DNA from: HGM04593 sp045636545 | GTDB lineage: Bacteria; Bacteroidota; Bacteroidia; Bacteroidales; Bacteroidaceae | Direction of reading: 5' to 3' | Assembly (NCBI GenBank): GCA_045636545.1 | Contig: JAZTXR010000055.1 | Location: forward strand, 10,840-74,839 | Length of the DNA stretch: 64,000 bases | Shown: positions 17,077-26,143 of the stretch, piece after piece | How the letters are laid out: the number at the start of each line of letters is the position of its first letter | Numbering within the stretch: the stretch's first letter is position 1 | The notes under the pieces: model-generated | Database searches by the model: none | Told to the model about the DNA's origin: nothing | Seen by the model: only the letters and a program-made list of their open reading frames with translations | Made by a program: the position numbers and the translations under genes

Positions 17077-18926
17077 AAGATATTATACATTTGTTGCCCG
17101 ATTCTGTGGCAAACCAGATTGCTGCCGGTGAGGTTGTGCAACGCCCCGCATCGGTGGTCAAGGAACTTGTGGAGAATGCGGTCGATGCTGGAGCCACCAA
17201 GGTACAGGTGGTTGTTGCCGATGGCGGACGGACTCTCATTCAGGTCATAGACAATGGAAAGGGTATGTCCGAGACCGATGCCCGCCTTGCTTTCGAAAGG
17301 CACGCGACATCAAAGATTGCTAGCGCCGATGACCTGTTCGCGCTGACAACGATGGGCTTCCGTGGCGAGGCGCTTGCCTCCATAGTGGCTGTGGCACAGG
17401 TTGAACTTGTTACACGCCGTGCTGCCGATGAACTTGGAACCTGCATAGTCATGAGTGGTTCAAAGCTTGAGGCACAAGAGCCGGTGGCGGCCCCTGTAGG
17501 CAGTAACTTCAAGGTGAAGAATCTCTTTTTCAACATCCCTGCACGTCGCAAGTTCCTCAAGTCGGTACAGACGGAGTTGAACAACATCGTCACCGAATTC
17601 GAGCGTGTGGCCTTGGTCAATTGTGATGTGGAATTCACTCTCTCGCACAATGGTAATGAGATGATATCTTTGCCGCCGTCATCTTTCCGTCAAAGGATTG
17701 TAAACCTCTTTGGCAAGCGTGTGAATGCCCATCTTATAGATGTAGATGTAGAGAGTACCCTCATAAATATAAAAGGTTTTGTGGGTGCTCCCGAGAGCGC
17801 CCGCAAGAAGGGTGCTCTGCAGTACTTCTTCGTCAACGGCCGCTATATGCGCCACCCCTATTTCGCCAAGGCGGTTGCCGAGGCATACGGCGAGATAATA
17901 CCGCAGGGTGAGCAGGTACCGTTCTTCCTCTGCTTTGATGTCGACCCTTCACGCATAGATGTGAATATACACCCCACAAAGACTGAAATCAAGTTCGAGG
18001 ACGAGACAAATCTGTGGAAGATAATCTCGGCTGCTGTAAAAGAGGCGCTGGGGCGTTTCAATGCGGCGCCAAGTCTTGATTTTGACGATGATGCTATGCC
18101 CGAGATACCAGTAATGGACTACTCTGCCGGTGCGGGTGCTCCGGTCTCGGCTCCAAAGGTGTCATACAACCCATCCTATAATCCATTCAACAGATATAAG
18201 CCCGATTATCGCGGCTCGGGTGGTGGCTGGGAGATGCTTTATGGCGGCGTTGAGGGCGGCTCAAAACCGCTTGATCTCTCTCCATTCGAAGAGGTGGAGG
18301 ATTTTACCGCGAACGAGCCGGCGGTGGTTGTCCAAAGTGCAATGAATGTTCCCGAGACCGAATATGTGCCTATGTCACAGTACAAGGGGCAGTATATCCT
18401 TGTCCCGGTGAAGTCGGGGCTTATGTGGATACACCAGCGTAGGGCACATATACGTGTGCTGTTCGAAAAGTACCGCCGTCAGATGAGTGACAGGTGCAAG
18501 GCTTCTCAAGGGATGCTTTTCCCCGAAAGGGTGGAGTTGTCCATGAATGAGGCTCTGGTACTTGATTCCATATCCGAGGAACTCGTGTCGCTGGGTTTTG
18601 ACGTATCGCCCCTTGGTGGTGGAACATACGTGTTGAATGGTGTGCCTGTGGGTATTGAGGGACTGCAGCCTGTGAAGTTGTTGACCGATATCATACACAG
18701 TGCAATGGAACAGGCTGACAATGCTGTGGAAAAGGTGCGCGATGGGGTTGCCGCCACTATGGCAAAGGCGGTTGCCGTGGTGACTGGGCAGCAACTGTCG
18801 CACGAGGAGATGGCATCTCTCGTTGATGACCTGTTCAATACCGCTATGCCATCGCACACTCCTGATGGAAAGCCTGTGATTCATATAATGGGTGATTCCG
18901 AAATCGAGCGTAATTTCTATAAATAG
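17073..18926 (+). CDS. mutL: MutL, DNA mismatch repair protein
   Basis: 617 residues from ATG 17073. An upstream in-frame start at 17025 would add 16 residues inside the previous gene and is unlikely. The N-terminal GHKL ATPase has NAVDAG, DNGKGM and GFRGEALASI. A proline/glycine-rich linker follows, then a C-terminal dimerisation domain. The endonuclease motif DQHAxxE of many bacterial MutL proteins appears here as HQRRAHI (from residue 454), so nicking activity is doubtful. The protein couples MutS mismatch recognition to later repair steps. Confidence 0.94.
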   Translation: MKDIIHLLPDSVANQIAAGEVVQRPASVVKELVENAVDAGATKVQVVVADGGRTLIQVIDNGKGMSETDARLAFERHATSKIASADDLFALTTMGFRGEALASIVAVAQVELVTRRAADELGTCIVMSGSKLEAQEPVAAPVGSNFKVKNLFFNIPARRKFLKSVQTELNNIVTEFERVALVNCDVEFTLSHNGNEMISLPPSSFRQRIVNLFGKRVNAHLIDVDVESTLINIKGFVGAPESARKKGALQYFFVNGRYMRHPYFAKAVAEAYGEIIPQGEQVPFFLCFDVDPSRIDVNIHPTKTEIKFEDETNLWKIISAAVKEALGRFNAAPSLDFDDDAMPEIPVMDYSAGAGAPVSAPKVSYNPSYNPFNRYKPDYRGSGGGWEMLYGGVEGGSKPLDLSPFEEVEDFTANEPAVVVQSAMNVPETEYVPMSQYKGQYILVPVKSGLMWIHQRRAHIRVLFEKYRRQMSDRCKASQGMLFPERVELSMNEALVLDSISEELVSLGFDVSPLGGGTYVLNGVPVGIEGLQPVKLLTDIIHSAMEQADNAVEKVRDGVAATMAKAVAVVTGQQLSHEEMASLVDDLFNTAMPSHTPDGKPVIHIMGDSEIERNFYK

Positions 18927-18934
18927 AAAACCTG

Positions 18935-18990
18935 TATGCATTCACGGGTATTTTATGTTAAAAAAAATTAAAAACACCCCTGAATGCATA
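18935..18990 (+). terminator. Inverted repeat after mutL, possible terminator
   Basis: Arms of 15 bases (18935-18949 and 18976-18990) match with one mismatch around a 26-base A/T-rich loop. No T-tract follows directly, so termination is uncertain. Confidence 0.45.
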
Positions 18991-19020
18991 TAGTGTCTAC
19001 GTCTATTTTTAAAAAATATG

Positions 19021-19028
19021 TAATTTTG
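19021..19028 (+). promoter_or_regulatory. Promoter -7 box for the OmpA-family gene
   Basis: TAATTTTG fits TAnnTTTG and leaves a leader of about 140 bases. Long leaders are common for abundant outer-membrane proteins. No clear -33 box is seen. Confidence 0.45.
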
Positions 19029-19177
19029 CAAATAAATAGGAAAACTGTGTAAAGACATTTCGTCGTTTTCTTTGCATTGTGTTTTCTGTGGAAACATTAC
19101 AATGGCTTGTGTGTTTATTATTATGCAGTTTTGTGAGAAATAAATAAGTGTTTATATAAATCTAATTAGTTTTAAGT

Positions 19178-20341
19178 ATGAAAAAATTTATGATTTCACT
19201 AGCTATTGCTAGTTTTGCAATGTTCTCTACAGCGCAGGAGACAGTTAGCGAGGTCGTAGTTCCTACCAAATCAAAATCGGTAGTTACTAACAGCTTCGGC
19301 AGCAACTGGTTCCTTGGTGTGAACGGTGGCGTGAATCTTTACAACGGCGTGTTCATGAATGGTGAGAGCGTTTTCGACCACGTATCTCCGGCACTTGATG
19401 TATTTGTTGGTAAATGGCATACTCCTGGTTTCGGTTGGAGAGTCGCTTATCGTGGCTTGAATATCCAGACATACAAGGCTAATAGCCACGTGGCGTTCAT
19501 GAACTATCATTTTGATGCAATGTTCAACTTGTGCAACCTCATCGGTGGTTACAAGGAAGGTCGTGTATGGAATGTGATGCCTTATGTCGGTTTTGGTTGG
19601 GCTGGCCGTACGCAGTCTAAATTTGATACAGATGGCGTGATGACATCTGGTAAGTGGACTGGAACACTTTCTGTGAATTATGGTATCCTTCAGTCTTTCC
19701 GCGTTGCCAAGCGCCTTTCTATCAACCTTGAGCTTGCCGGTTCATTCTTCCGCAACGGTTTCAGCAGCAGGGTTGGACAGTCGGGTCACGATATGATGTG
19801 GACTGCGACAGCCGGTCTTACTGTTGATCTCTTTAGAGTAGTAGATTGGGATAATGCTCCTGACGTAGAGGCACTCCAGGGTATCTATGCCGGTATGATT
19901 GATGGTCTCCAGGGTCAGCTTGACGATGCTTTGGCTGCCAACAGAGAGAAGCAGAACCAGATTAAGGCTCTTGAGCAGGCTAACAAGGCTCTCGAGACAG
20001 ATATTGCAATCTACAAGAATGTTAAGCCTCTCAACGTTTCAGAGTCTATCTTCTTTGAGTTCGGCTCATCTAAGATTGCTTCTAAAAAGGATATCTTGAA
20101 TATCAAGGCTTATGCTGAGGCTGCCAAGGCTGCAGGTGTAAAGGTTAAGGTTGTTGCTTTTGCTGACTACATTGGTGCAAGTGAGTACAATGTCAAGTTG
20201 TCACAGGCTCGTGCCGAGGCTGTAGCTAATGTACTCAGGGAGAATGGTGCCGAGGTTGAAACAGCTGTCGGTTACGGTGAGTCTGAGGAGTATAAGGAGC
20301 GTTACTTGAACCGTCGCGCAATTATGACTGTCGCTGAATAA
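19178..20341 (+). CDS. OmpA-family outer-membrane protein
   Basis: 387 residues. A signal peptide (MKKFMISLAIASFAMFSTAQ) is followed by an eight-strand-type barrel of about 200 residues, a heptad-rich helical linker (NREKQNQIKALEQANKALE), and a C-terminal OmpA/MotB peptidoglycan-binding domain. The latter is recognised from SIFFEFGSSKIASKKDIL and YNVKLSQARAEAVANVL. It links the outer membrane to peptidoglycan. The codon choice here is more biased to a few codons than in neighbours, which suggests high expression. It lies alone, with its own promoter. Confidence 0.9.
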   Translation: MKKFMISLAIASFAMFSTAQETVSEVVVPTKSKSVVTNSFGSNWFLGVNGGVNLYNGVFMNGESVFDHVSPALDVFVGKWHTPGFGWRVAYRGLNIQTYKANSHVAFMNYHFDAMFNLCNLIGGYKEGRVWNVMPYVGFGWAGRTQSKFDTDGVMTSGKWTGTLSVNYGILQSFRVAKRLSINLELAGSFFRNGFSSRVGQSGHDMMWTATAGLTVDLFRVVDWDNAPDVEALQGIYAGMIDGLQGQLDDALAANREKQNQIKALEQANKALETDIAIYKNVKPLNVSESIFFEFGSSKIASKKDILNIKAYAEAAKAAGVKVKVVAFADYIGASEYNVKLSQARAEAVANVLRENGAEVETAVGYGESEEYKERYLNRRAIMTVAE

Positions 20342-20500
20342 TCCGCAGTCAAGTGATATATTGATTGAGCAGGCCCTGTGTCTGCTCAATTTTTTTGTTT
20401 ATAGTGGTGGTTGCTGTTTTGTTCTGCTGTGGTTCTGTCGGTGGTTGACTCTGCCTGTTGTGGTTTTTTTGAACTTTTTATAAAAATAATTGGTGAAAGA

Positions 20501-20532
20501 TTTGGTGGATAGAAAATTTTGCTGTACTTTTG
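20501..20532 (+). promoter_or_regulatory. Promoter for tRNA-Val
   Basis: TTTG (20501-20504), 20 bases, TACTTTTG (20525-20532): an excellent Bacteroidetes promoter, 30 bases before the tRNA. Confidence 0.75.
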
Positions 20533-20562
20533 CAACGCAATTGAGAAACGGTTGCACTTTAA

Positions 20563-20640
20563 GGACGTTTAGCTCAGCTGGTTTAGAGCATCTGCCTTAC
20601 AAGCAGAGGGTCGGCGGTTCGAATCCGTCAACGTCCACCA
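20563..20640 (+). tRNA. tRNA-Val (anticodon UAC)
   Basis: A complete cloverleaf. The acceptor GGACGTT pairs with AACGTCC, the D-stem GCTC pairs with GAGC, the anticodon stem TCTGC pairs with GCAGA around CTTACAA (anticodon TAC at 20598-20600), and the T-loop is TTCGAAT. The CCA end is encoded (20638-20640). Confidence 0.97.
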
Positions 20641-20648
20641 CCAGGAGG

Positions 20649-20674
20649 CCTGCGCAGTGCGCGGGTTATTTTTT
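20649..20674 (+). terminator. Terminator after tRNA-Val
   Basis: A 7-bp GC-rich hairpin (CCTGCGC, loop AGT, GCGCGGG) is followed by TTATTTTTTTG. Confidence 0.75.
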
Positions 20675-20747
20675 TGCCCTTTTGCGAGGGCTTCCGTGCG
20701 TGTGTATATAAATAATTATTTATTTTTTGATAAACTTTGCCTCTATA

Positions 20748-20780
20748 TTAGGTGTTTATACCTAAAAAGTGCTATTTTTG
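20748..20780 (+). promoter_or_regulatory. Promoter for purB
   Basis: TTAG at 20748-20751 and TATTTTTG at 20773-20780 are 21 bases apart, with a leader of about 20 bases. The -33 box is imperfect. Confidence 0.5.
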
Positions 20781-20802
20781 TAGCTTGAAAATATTTTAAA
20801 AC

Positions 20803-22149
20803 ATGGAATTGAACATTTTGACAGCTATATCTCCTGTTGACGGACGTTACAGGGGAAAGGCAGAGCCATTGGCCGGTTATTTTTCGGAGTATGCTCTCAT
20901 CAAGTACCGCGTGTTTGTGGAAATCGAGTATTTCATCGCATTGTGCGAACTGCCCATTCCGCAGCTTGCATCTGTAGACAAGGCATTGTTCCCACGTCTG
21001 CGTGAAATATATTCAAACTTTACATTGGAGAATGCTGGCCGCGTAAAGGAAATTGAGAAGGTTACAAATCACGATGTCAAGGCTGTGGAATACTTCATCA
21101 AGGAGCAGTTCGATGCCATTGGCGGCCTCGATGCTTGCAAAGAGTTCATTCACTTTGGTCTCACATCACAGGATATCAACAATACATCAGTTCCCCGTTC
21201 AATCAAGGATGCTCTCGATGAGGTGTATTATCCTTTGATTGAGGAGCTCATTGCACAGCTCAAGAGCTATGCCGAGGCCTGGGCCGAGATTCCTATGCTT
21301 GCGCGGACACACGGCCAGCCTGCATCGCCCACACGTTTGGGCAAGGAGGTTATGGTATTCGTGTACCGTCTCGAGGCACAGCTTGCCGAGCTGAAGCGTT
21401 GCCCCATCTCGGCAAAGTTCGGTGGTGCTACAGGTAACTTCAATGCACACCGCGTTGCATATCCCGGCATCGACTGGAAAGCTTTCGCAAACAAGTTCGT
21501 GAGCGAGAACCTCGGTCTGCAGCGTGAGCAGTACACAACCCAGATTTCAAACTATGACAACCTGGCTGCATTGTTCGATGCAATGCGCCGCATCAATATC
21601 ATCATCATGGATATGGACAAGGACTTCTGGCAGTACATATCCAACGAGTTCTTCAAGCAGAAGATAAAGGCCGGCGAGGTGGGCTCAAGTGCAATGCCTC
21701 ACAAGGTGAACCCAATCGACTTCGAGAACAGCGAGGGTAACCTTGGCATAGCTAACGCCATCCTTGACCACCTCTCAATGAAGTTGCCAATCTCTCGCCT
21801 GCAGCGCGACCTTACCGACTCTACAGTGCTCCGCAATGTGGGTGTTCCCATGAGCCACATGCTCATTGCCGTGAAGAGTTCACTTGTGGGCTTGCGCAAG
21901 CTGTTGCTCAACGAGGCGGCAATCTATGACGAGCTTGACAACTGCTGGAGTGTCTGCGCCGAGGGTATACAGACAATCCTGCGCCGCGAGGCCTATCCGA
22001 ACCCATACGAGGCGCTCAAGGCCTTGACACGTACCAACGAGGGCATAAACCAGAATACTCTTCTGCAGTTCATCGATGGCCTCGACGTGCCCGAGAATGT
22101 GAAAGAGGAACTTCGTGCAATTACCCCACACTCATATACAGGTTTTTAA
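20803..22149 (+). CDS. purB: Adenylosuccinate lyase
   Basis: 448 residues of the fumarase/aspartase superfamily, in the long PurB branch. The opening (LTAISPVDGRYRGKAEPL) and the flexible signature loop with the catalytic serine (GSSAMPHKVNPIDFENSEGN, Ser295) are diagnostic. TSQDINNT carries the substrate-binding region. It acts twice in purine synthesis, making AICAR and converting adenylosuccinate to AMP. The stop codon coincides with the left end of a MITE-like repeat, which may serve as its 3' end. Confidence 0.96.
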   Translation: MELNILTAISPVDGRYRGKAEPLAGYFSEYALIKYRVFVEIEYFIALCELPIPQLASVDKALFPRLREIYSNFTLENAGRVKEIEKVTNHDVKAVEYFIKEQFDAIGGLDACKEFIHFGLTSQDINNTSVPRSIKDALDEVYYPLIEELIAQLKSYAEAWAEIPMLARTHGQPASPTRLGKEVMVFVYRLEAQLAELKRCPISAKFGGATGNFNAHRVAYPGIDWKAFANKFVSENLGLQREQYTTQISNYDNLAALFDAMRRINIIIMDMDKDFWQYISNEFFKQKIKAGEVGSSAMPHKVNPIDFENSEGNLGIANAILDHLSMKLPISRLQRDLTDSTVLRNVGVPMSHMLIAVKSSLVGLRKLLLNEAAIYDELDNCWSVCAEGIQTILRREAYPNPYEALKALTRTNEGINQNTLLQFIDGLDVPENVKEELRAITPHSYTGF

Positions 22150-22337
22150 GAAGCTGTTTAAAATTATATCGCCAAATTTTTTATAGAGCAAGAATAGAAT
22201 GTTTTTTTATTTTTTAAGGGCGCATAGCGGGCTATGTAACCGCAAAAAAGAAAGAAACAGGCATTCTTGAACATAAAAAATGGCGAAACTATCAGCTTCT
22301 ATAAGAAAATATTTTTTTAGAAATTTAAACAGCTTCT
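22149..22337. mobile_element. MITE-like palindromic element, full copy A
   Basis: Perfect 14-bp terminal inverted repeats (AGAAGCTGTTTAAA at 22149-22162 and its complement at 22324-22337) enclose about 160 bases. Internal arms also pair: CAAGAAT with ATTCTTG, and TCGCC...TTTTTTAT with ATAAAAAATGGCGA. The centre is a short palindrome, GCATAG...CTATG. There is no coding capacity. A second full copy in opposite orientation lies at 39236-39423. Confidence 0.7.
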
Positions 22338-22391
22338 AAAGAGAAATAACAGAGATAATTTGGACCGTGAGGTTCGTAAAATATTTTTTAG

Positions 22392-23624
22392 ATGAGCAAT
22401 TATAGAGACAGATCTTCGGACAATTTCTCACCTCGTGGAAACAGAGGCAGAGCATCCTACAATCCGAACTTCGATGGCGACAACAGATTGAAGGGTCGTC
22501 CACGTTTTAACAAGAGTGACGACCGTCCCCAGTACAGGAACGCCAGCCGCGAAGGTGGCAATGATGGCGACTTTGGCCGTGCAAGACAGTATAAGCGCTA
22601 TGGTAATGAGGGCGGCAACGGCTTCAATCGTTTCGGTGGTGAAAGAGGTGGCCGTGGTGGCGATTTCGAGCCACGCTATGGCGGCGATGTACAGCGCCAG
22701 GGACGTGATGGCGGCCCACGCGGTGGCTTCCGTGGCGGTTACAAGGCCGACAATGCCGGCGGTGAGAGACCCTTCGCAAACAAATATCCCGCCGACCGCC
22801 GTCCAAAGTATGGCGACAAGGGAAACCGCAAGGGTACATACGACCCCAATGCAAAGTACAGCAGCAAGAAACGCGCGGCATTCCGCGATGCGACACTTGA
22901 CCCCGATGCTCCGGTGCGCCTGAACAAATATCTCGCCAACGCGGGTATCTGCTCACGCCGCGAGGCCGACAGCTATATCGAGGCCGGTCTCATCACAGTC
23001 AACGGCGCAGTGGTTACCGAGTTGGGTACAAAGGTTGTTCCGGCCGACGACATCCGCTTCAACGGCGAGCGCGTGAACCCCGAGCGCAAGGTATATGTCC
23101 TTTTGAACAAGCCAAAGGATTGCGTGACTACAGTCGATGACCCACAGGAGCGCAAGACCGTACTCGACTGCCTGCGTGGCATCGGCAAGGAGAGAATCTA
23201 CCCTGTTGGCCGTCTCGACCGCAATACAACAGGCGTTCTTCTTCTCACCAACGATGGCGATATGGCTGCAAAGCTCACACACCCCAAGTTCATGAAGAAG
23301 AAAATCTATCACGTGACCTGTGACAAGAACGTTGCAATGTCCGACATGGATTTGCTTGTGAATGGCATTGAACTTGAGGATGGCCGCGTGTATGCCGATG
23401 AGGTCTCATACGTGAATGATGCCGACCGTTCACAGATTGGTATCGAAATCCACTCGGGCAAGAACCGTATCGTGCGCCGTATGCTCGAGCATCTTGGCTA
23501 TCGCGTGAACAAGCTCGACCGTGTGCTTTTCGCCGGCCTCACCAAGAAGAACCTTCGCCGTGGCGACTGGCGTTATCTTACCGATAAGGAAATCAATATG
23601 CTCCGTCTTGGTGCATACGAGTAA
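22392..23624 (+). CDS. rluB: Pseudouridine synthase, RluB/RsuA family, with disordered Arg/Gly-rich N-terminus
   Basis: 410 residues. Residues 1 to about 170 are low complexity, rich in R, G, N, D and Y (RGGRGGDFEPRYGG and similar), as in RNA-binding RGG tails. An S4 RNA-binding domain follows (LNKYLANAGICSRREADSYI), then the RsuA/RluB catalytic domain with GRLDRNTTGVLLLTNDGD, whose aspartate (Asp276) is the catalytic residue. It should modify a uridine in rRNA, most likely 23S. The long N-terminus is typical of Bacteroidetes members and probably strengthens RNA binding. RluB versus RluE/RsuA specificity cannot be settled from sequence alone. Confidence 0.88.
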   Translation: MSNYRDRSSDNFSPRGNRGRASYNPNFDGDNRLKGRPRFNKSDDRPQYRNASREGGNDGDFGRARQYKRYGNEGGNGFNRFGGERGGRGGDFEPRYGGDVQRQGRDGGPRGGFRGGYKADNAGGERPFANKYPADRRPKYGDKGNRKGTYDPNAKYSSKKRAAFRDATLDPDAPVRLNKYLANAGICSRREADSYIEAGLITVNGAVVTELGTKVVPADDIRFNGERVNPERKVYVLLNKPKDCVTTVDDPQERKTVLDCLRGIGKERIYPVGRLDRNTTGVLLLTNDGDMAAKLTHPKFMKKKIYHVTCDKNVAMSDMDLLVNGIELEDGRVYADEVSYVNDADRSQIGIEIHSGKNRIVRRMLEHLGYRVNKLDRVLFAGLTKKNLRRGDWRYLTDKEINMLRLGAYE

Positions 23625-23651
23625 TGAACCGAAGAAAACAGAAATACAATA

Positions 23652-25055
23652 ATGAAACCGATTAAACGAACAAGGATTTCCGACCTGCTCAAGAACGGCC
23701 AGGCCGGTGTTGAGGTAAACGTGAGAGGCTGGGTGAGAACACGCCGCAGTAGCAAACAGGTAGCCTTTGTGGCACTTAACGACGGTTCTACCATCAACAA
23801 TGTACAGGTTGTGATAGATATCGACAAGTTTGACGAGGAGTTTGTGAAGCAGTTCACCACTGGTGCCTGCCTCAGCGTGAACGGTATGCTCGTGGAGTCA
23901 ATCGGTGGAGGTCAGGCGGTAGAGATTCAGGCTACAGAGATTGAACTGCTCGGTGCCTGCGACAACACCTATCCTTTGCAGAAGAAAGGCCAGACAATGG
24001 AGTTCATGCGCACAGTGGCTCACCTGCGCCCACGCACCAACACATTCGGCGCAGTGTTCCGCATCCGCCACAATATGGCATACGCCATCCACAAGTTCTT
24101 CCACGACAAGGGCTTCTACTACTTCCACACACCGCTCATCACAGCATCGGACTGTGAGGGTGCAGGCCAGATGTTTCAGGTTACAACAATGAACCTCTAT
24201 GACCTGAAGAAGGACGAGAACGGCAGCATCATCTACGACAACGACTTCTTCGGCAAGCAGGCAAGCCTTACTGTGTCGGGTCAGCTCGAGGGTGAGTTGG
24301 CAGCCACAGCGCTTGGTGCAATCTACACTTTCGGTCCCACATTCCGTGCCGAGAATTCAAATACACCGCGCCACCTTGCCGAGTTCTGGATGATTGAGCC
24401 CGAGGTTGCCTTCAACGATATCTTTGACAATATGGAACTTGCCGAGGAGTTCATCAAGTACTGTATCCAGTGGGCACTCGACAACTGCATGGAAGATATT
24501 ACCTTCCTCAACAACATGATAGACAAGGAACTTATTGAGCGCCTGCGTTCAATAGTGAACACAGAGTTTGTACGCCTCAGCTACACAGATGGTATCAAGA
24601 TTCTTGAAGATGCCGTTGCTGCAGGCCACAAGTTCGAGTTCCCGGTATACTGGGGTGTAGACCTCGCATCGGAGCACGAGCGTTATTTGGTAGAGACACA
24701 CTTCAAGCGCCCGGTAATCCTCACCGACTATCCAAAGGATATCAAGGCATTCTACATGAAGCAGAACGAGGATGGCAAGACAGTGCGTGCAATGGATGTT
24801 CTCTTCCCCAAGATTGGCGAAATCATCGGTGGTTCGGAGCGTGAGGCCGACTACAACAAACTCCTCCAGCGCATCGAGGAGATGAATATCCCAATGAAGG
24901 ATATGTGGTGGTATCTCGATACCCGTCGCTACGGCTCATGCCCCCACTCAGGTTTCGGTCTCGGTTTCGAGCGTCTGTTGCTATTTGTGACAGGTATGTC
25001 TAATATCCGTGACGTTATACCTTTCCCACGTACTCCAAACAATGCGGAGTTCTAA
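23652..25055 (+). CDS. asnS: Asparaginyl-tRNA synthetase
   Basis: 467 residues, class II. An N-terminal OB-fold anticodon-binding domain (VNVRGWVRTRRSSKQVAFVALNDG) precedes the catalytic domain. Motif 2 includes FRAENSNTPRHLAEFWMIEPE and motif 3 GFGLGFERLLLFVTG. The HLAEF variant separates AsnRS from AspRS. It charges tRNA-Asn directly. It begins 27 bases after the pseudouridine synthase stop, so the two are probably co-transcribed. Confidence 0.96.
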   Translation: MKPIKRTRISDLLKNGQAGVEVNVRGWVRTRRSSKQVAFVALNDGSTINNVQVVIDIDKFDEEFVKQFTTGACLSVNGMLVESIGGGQAVEIQATEIELLGACDNTYPLQKKGQTMEFMRTVAHLRPRTNTFGAVFRIRHNMAYAIHKFFHDKGFYYFHTPLITASDCEGAGQMFQVTTMNLYDLKKDENGSIIYDNDFFGKQASLTVSGQLEGELAATALGAIYTFGPTFRAENSNTPRHLAEFWMIEPEVAFNDIFDNMELAEEFIKYCIQWALDNCMEDITFLNNMIDKELIERLRSIVNTEFVRLSYTDGIKILEDAVAAGHKFEFPVYWGVDLASEHERYLVETHFKRPVILTDYPKDIKAFYMKQNEDGKTVRAMDVLFPKIGEIIGGSEREADYNKLLQRIEEMNIPMKDMWWYLDTRRYGSCPHSGFGLGFERLLLFVTGMSNIRDVIPFPRTPNNAEF

Positions 25056-25076
25056 GAAACGGTTATATGTACAGTC

Positions 25077-25108
25077 TACCCCGTGCTTTGCAACCAAAGC
25101 ATGGGGTA
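25077..25108 (+). terminator. Hairpin after asnS
   Basis: A 14-bp stem with one G-T pair (25077-25090 and 25095-25108) and a CAAC loop, followed by the T-containing stretch TCTACTATTTTAT. Confidence 0.6.
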
Positions 25109-25145
25109 TCTACTATTTTATAGATTCCTATAATTTACAAAGACG

Positions 25146-26045
25146 ATGAATAGACAATCGATGGTAGGGCATCTGGCCTGTTTCTTGGCCTATGCTATTT
25201 TCGGCTTCAATATTATTGTGTGTAAGGATTTGACTGCCGGCCAGCTCATATCTCCCTTGGCCATATTCTGTCTGAGGTCGGTTGGCGCGGGGGCTCTCTT
25301 CTGGATTATCTCGTTCTTTGCCCCAAAAGAGACGGTCGAGAAAAAGGATTATGTCAGGATTTTTGCGGCATCGATGTTGGGATTCTTTGTCTGTCAGGTC
25401 ACATTCCTTGCCGGTATTCCGCACATCACACCTATGGATTGTTCGGTACTCTCCGCAATATCGCCCATCTACACCATGATAATTGCCGCAATGGTGTTGA
25501 AAGAGCCCATAACATGGCAAAAGGCTGCTGGTGTGGCAATAAGTTTCGCAGGCATAATATATCTTATTGTCAGCCGCACGGCGGCAGGAGGTGCGGCCGA
25601 GACCTCCCTGTTCGGAATACTGATGATTGTTCTAAACTCATTGAGTTTCTCACTCTATCTTGGAATCTTCAAGCCGCTGATTGGCAAGTATTCGGTCATC
25701 ACATTCATGAAATGGATATTCCTGTTTGCCTTTGTGGTCTCTGTCCCGTTTTCTGCAAGGGAGATTCTCACTTTGCAGTGGAGCGAATTTCCGGCAATAC
25801 GGTTTGCAGAGCTTGCCTACCTCATTTTCTGTGCCACGTTCATAACATATTTCCTTATCCCCGTGGGGCAAAAGCGCATAAGGCCTACGCTTGTGAGTAT
25901 GTACAGCTATGTCCAGCCCATCATAGCCATTGTAATAAGCATCACTGTGGGCATGGAGGAACTTACGTGGCAGAAGGTACTTGCCGCTGTCATGGTCTTT
26001 GGTGGTGTGGTTGTCGTGAGCTACAGCAAGAGTCGCGTGGAGTAG
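25146..26045 (+). CDS. DMT/EamA-family transporter
   Basis: 299 residues with ten hydrophobic segments in two halves, each an EamA repeat. FFVCQVTFLAGIPHITPMDCSVLSAISPIYTMIIAAMVLKEP-type and TLVSMYSYVQPIIAIVISIT-type segments end the respective halves, with the conserved acidic residue following the proline (LKEP, MEEL). It is an inner-membrane metabolite exporter or permease. The substrate cannot be told. It is transcribed singly between two hairpins. Confidence 0.85.
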   Translation: MNRQSMVGHLACFLAYAIFGFNIIVCKDLTAGQLISPLAIFCLRSVGAGALFWIISFFAPKETVEKKDYVRIFAASMLGFFVCQVTFLAGIPHITPMDCSVLSAISPIYTMIIAAMVLKEPITWQKAAGVAISFAGIIYLIVSRTAAGGAAETSLFGILMIVLNSLSFSLYLGIFKPLIGKYSVITFMKWIFLFAFVVSVPFSAREILTLQWSEFPAIRFAELAYLIFCATFITYFLIPVGQKRIRPTLVSMYSYVQPIIAIVISITVGMEELTWQKVLAAVMVFGGVVVVSYSKSRVE

Positions 26046-26054
26046 CGGGTATAC

Positions 26055-26086
26055 GTTTATTGTATAAATAAACTTAAAAGGTTTTT
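26055..26086 (+). terminator. Weak terminator after the EamA gene
   Basis: A 7-bp A/T-rich stem (GTTTATT, loop GTATA, AATAAAC) is followed by GGTTTTTTAAT. Confidence 0.4.
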
Positions 26087-26143
26087 TAATCTGCAATAAA
26101 AATATTATACTCGCGTTGTGAAAGAAAAGGAAGGTTGAGCATT

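Noticed and set aside
20490..20711. A 73-codon plus-strand ORF across the tRNA-Val gene
   Set aside because: It is made of the tRNA and its flanks, and no protein-like pattern is present.
22392..22900. Overlapping proteins in other frames of the pseudouridine synthase N-terminus
   Set aside because: The long alternative frames follow from the repetitive Arg/Gly codons and show no independent features.
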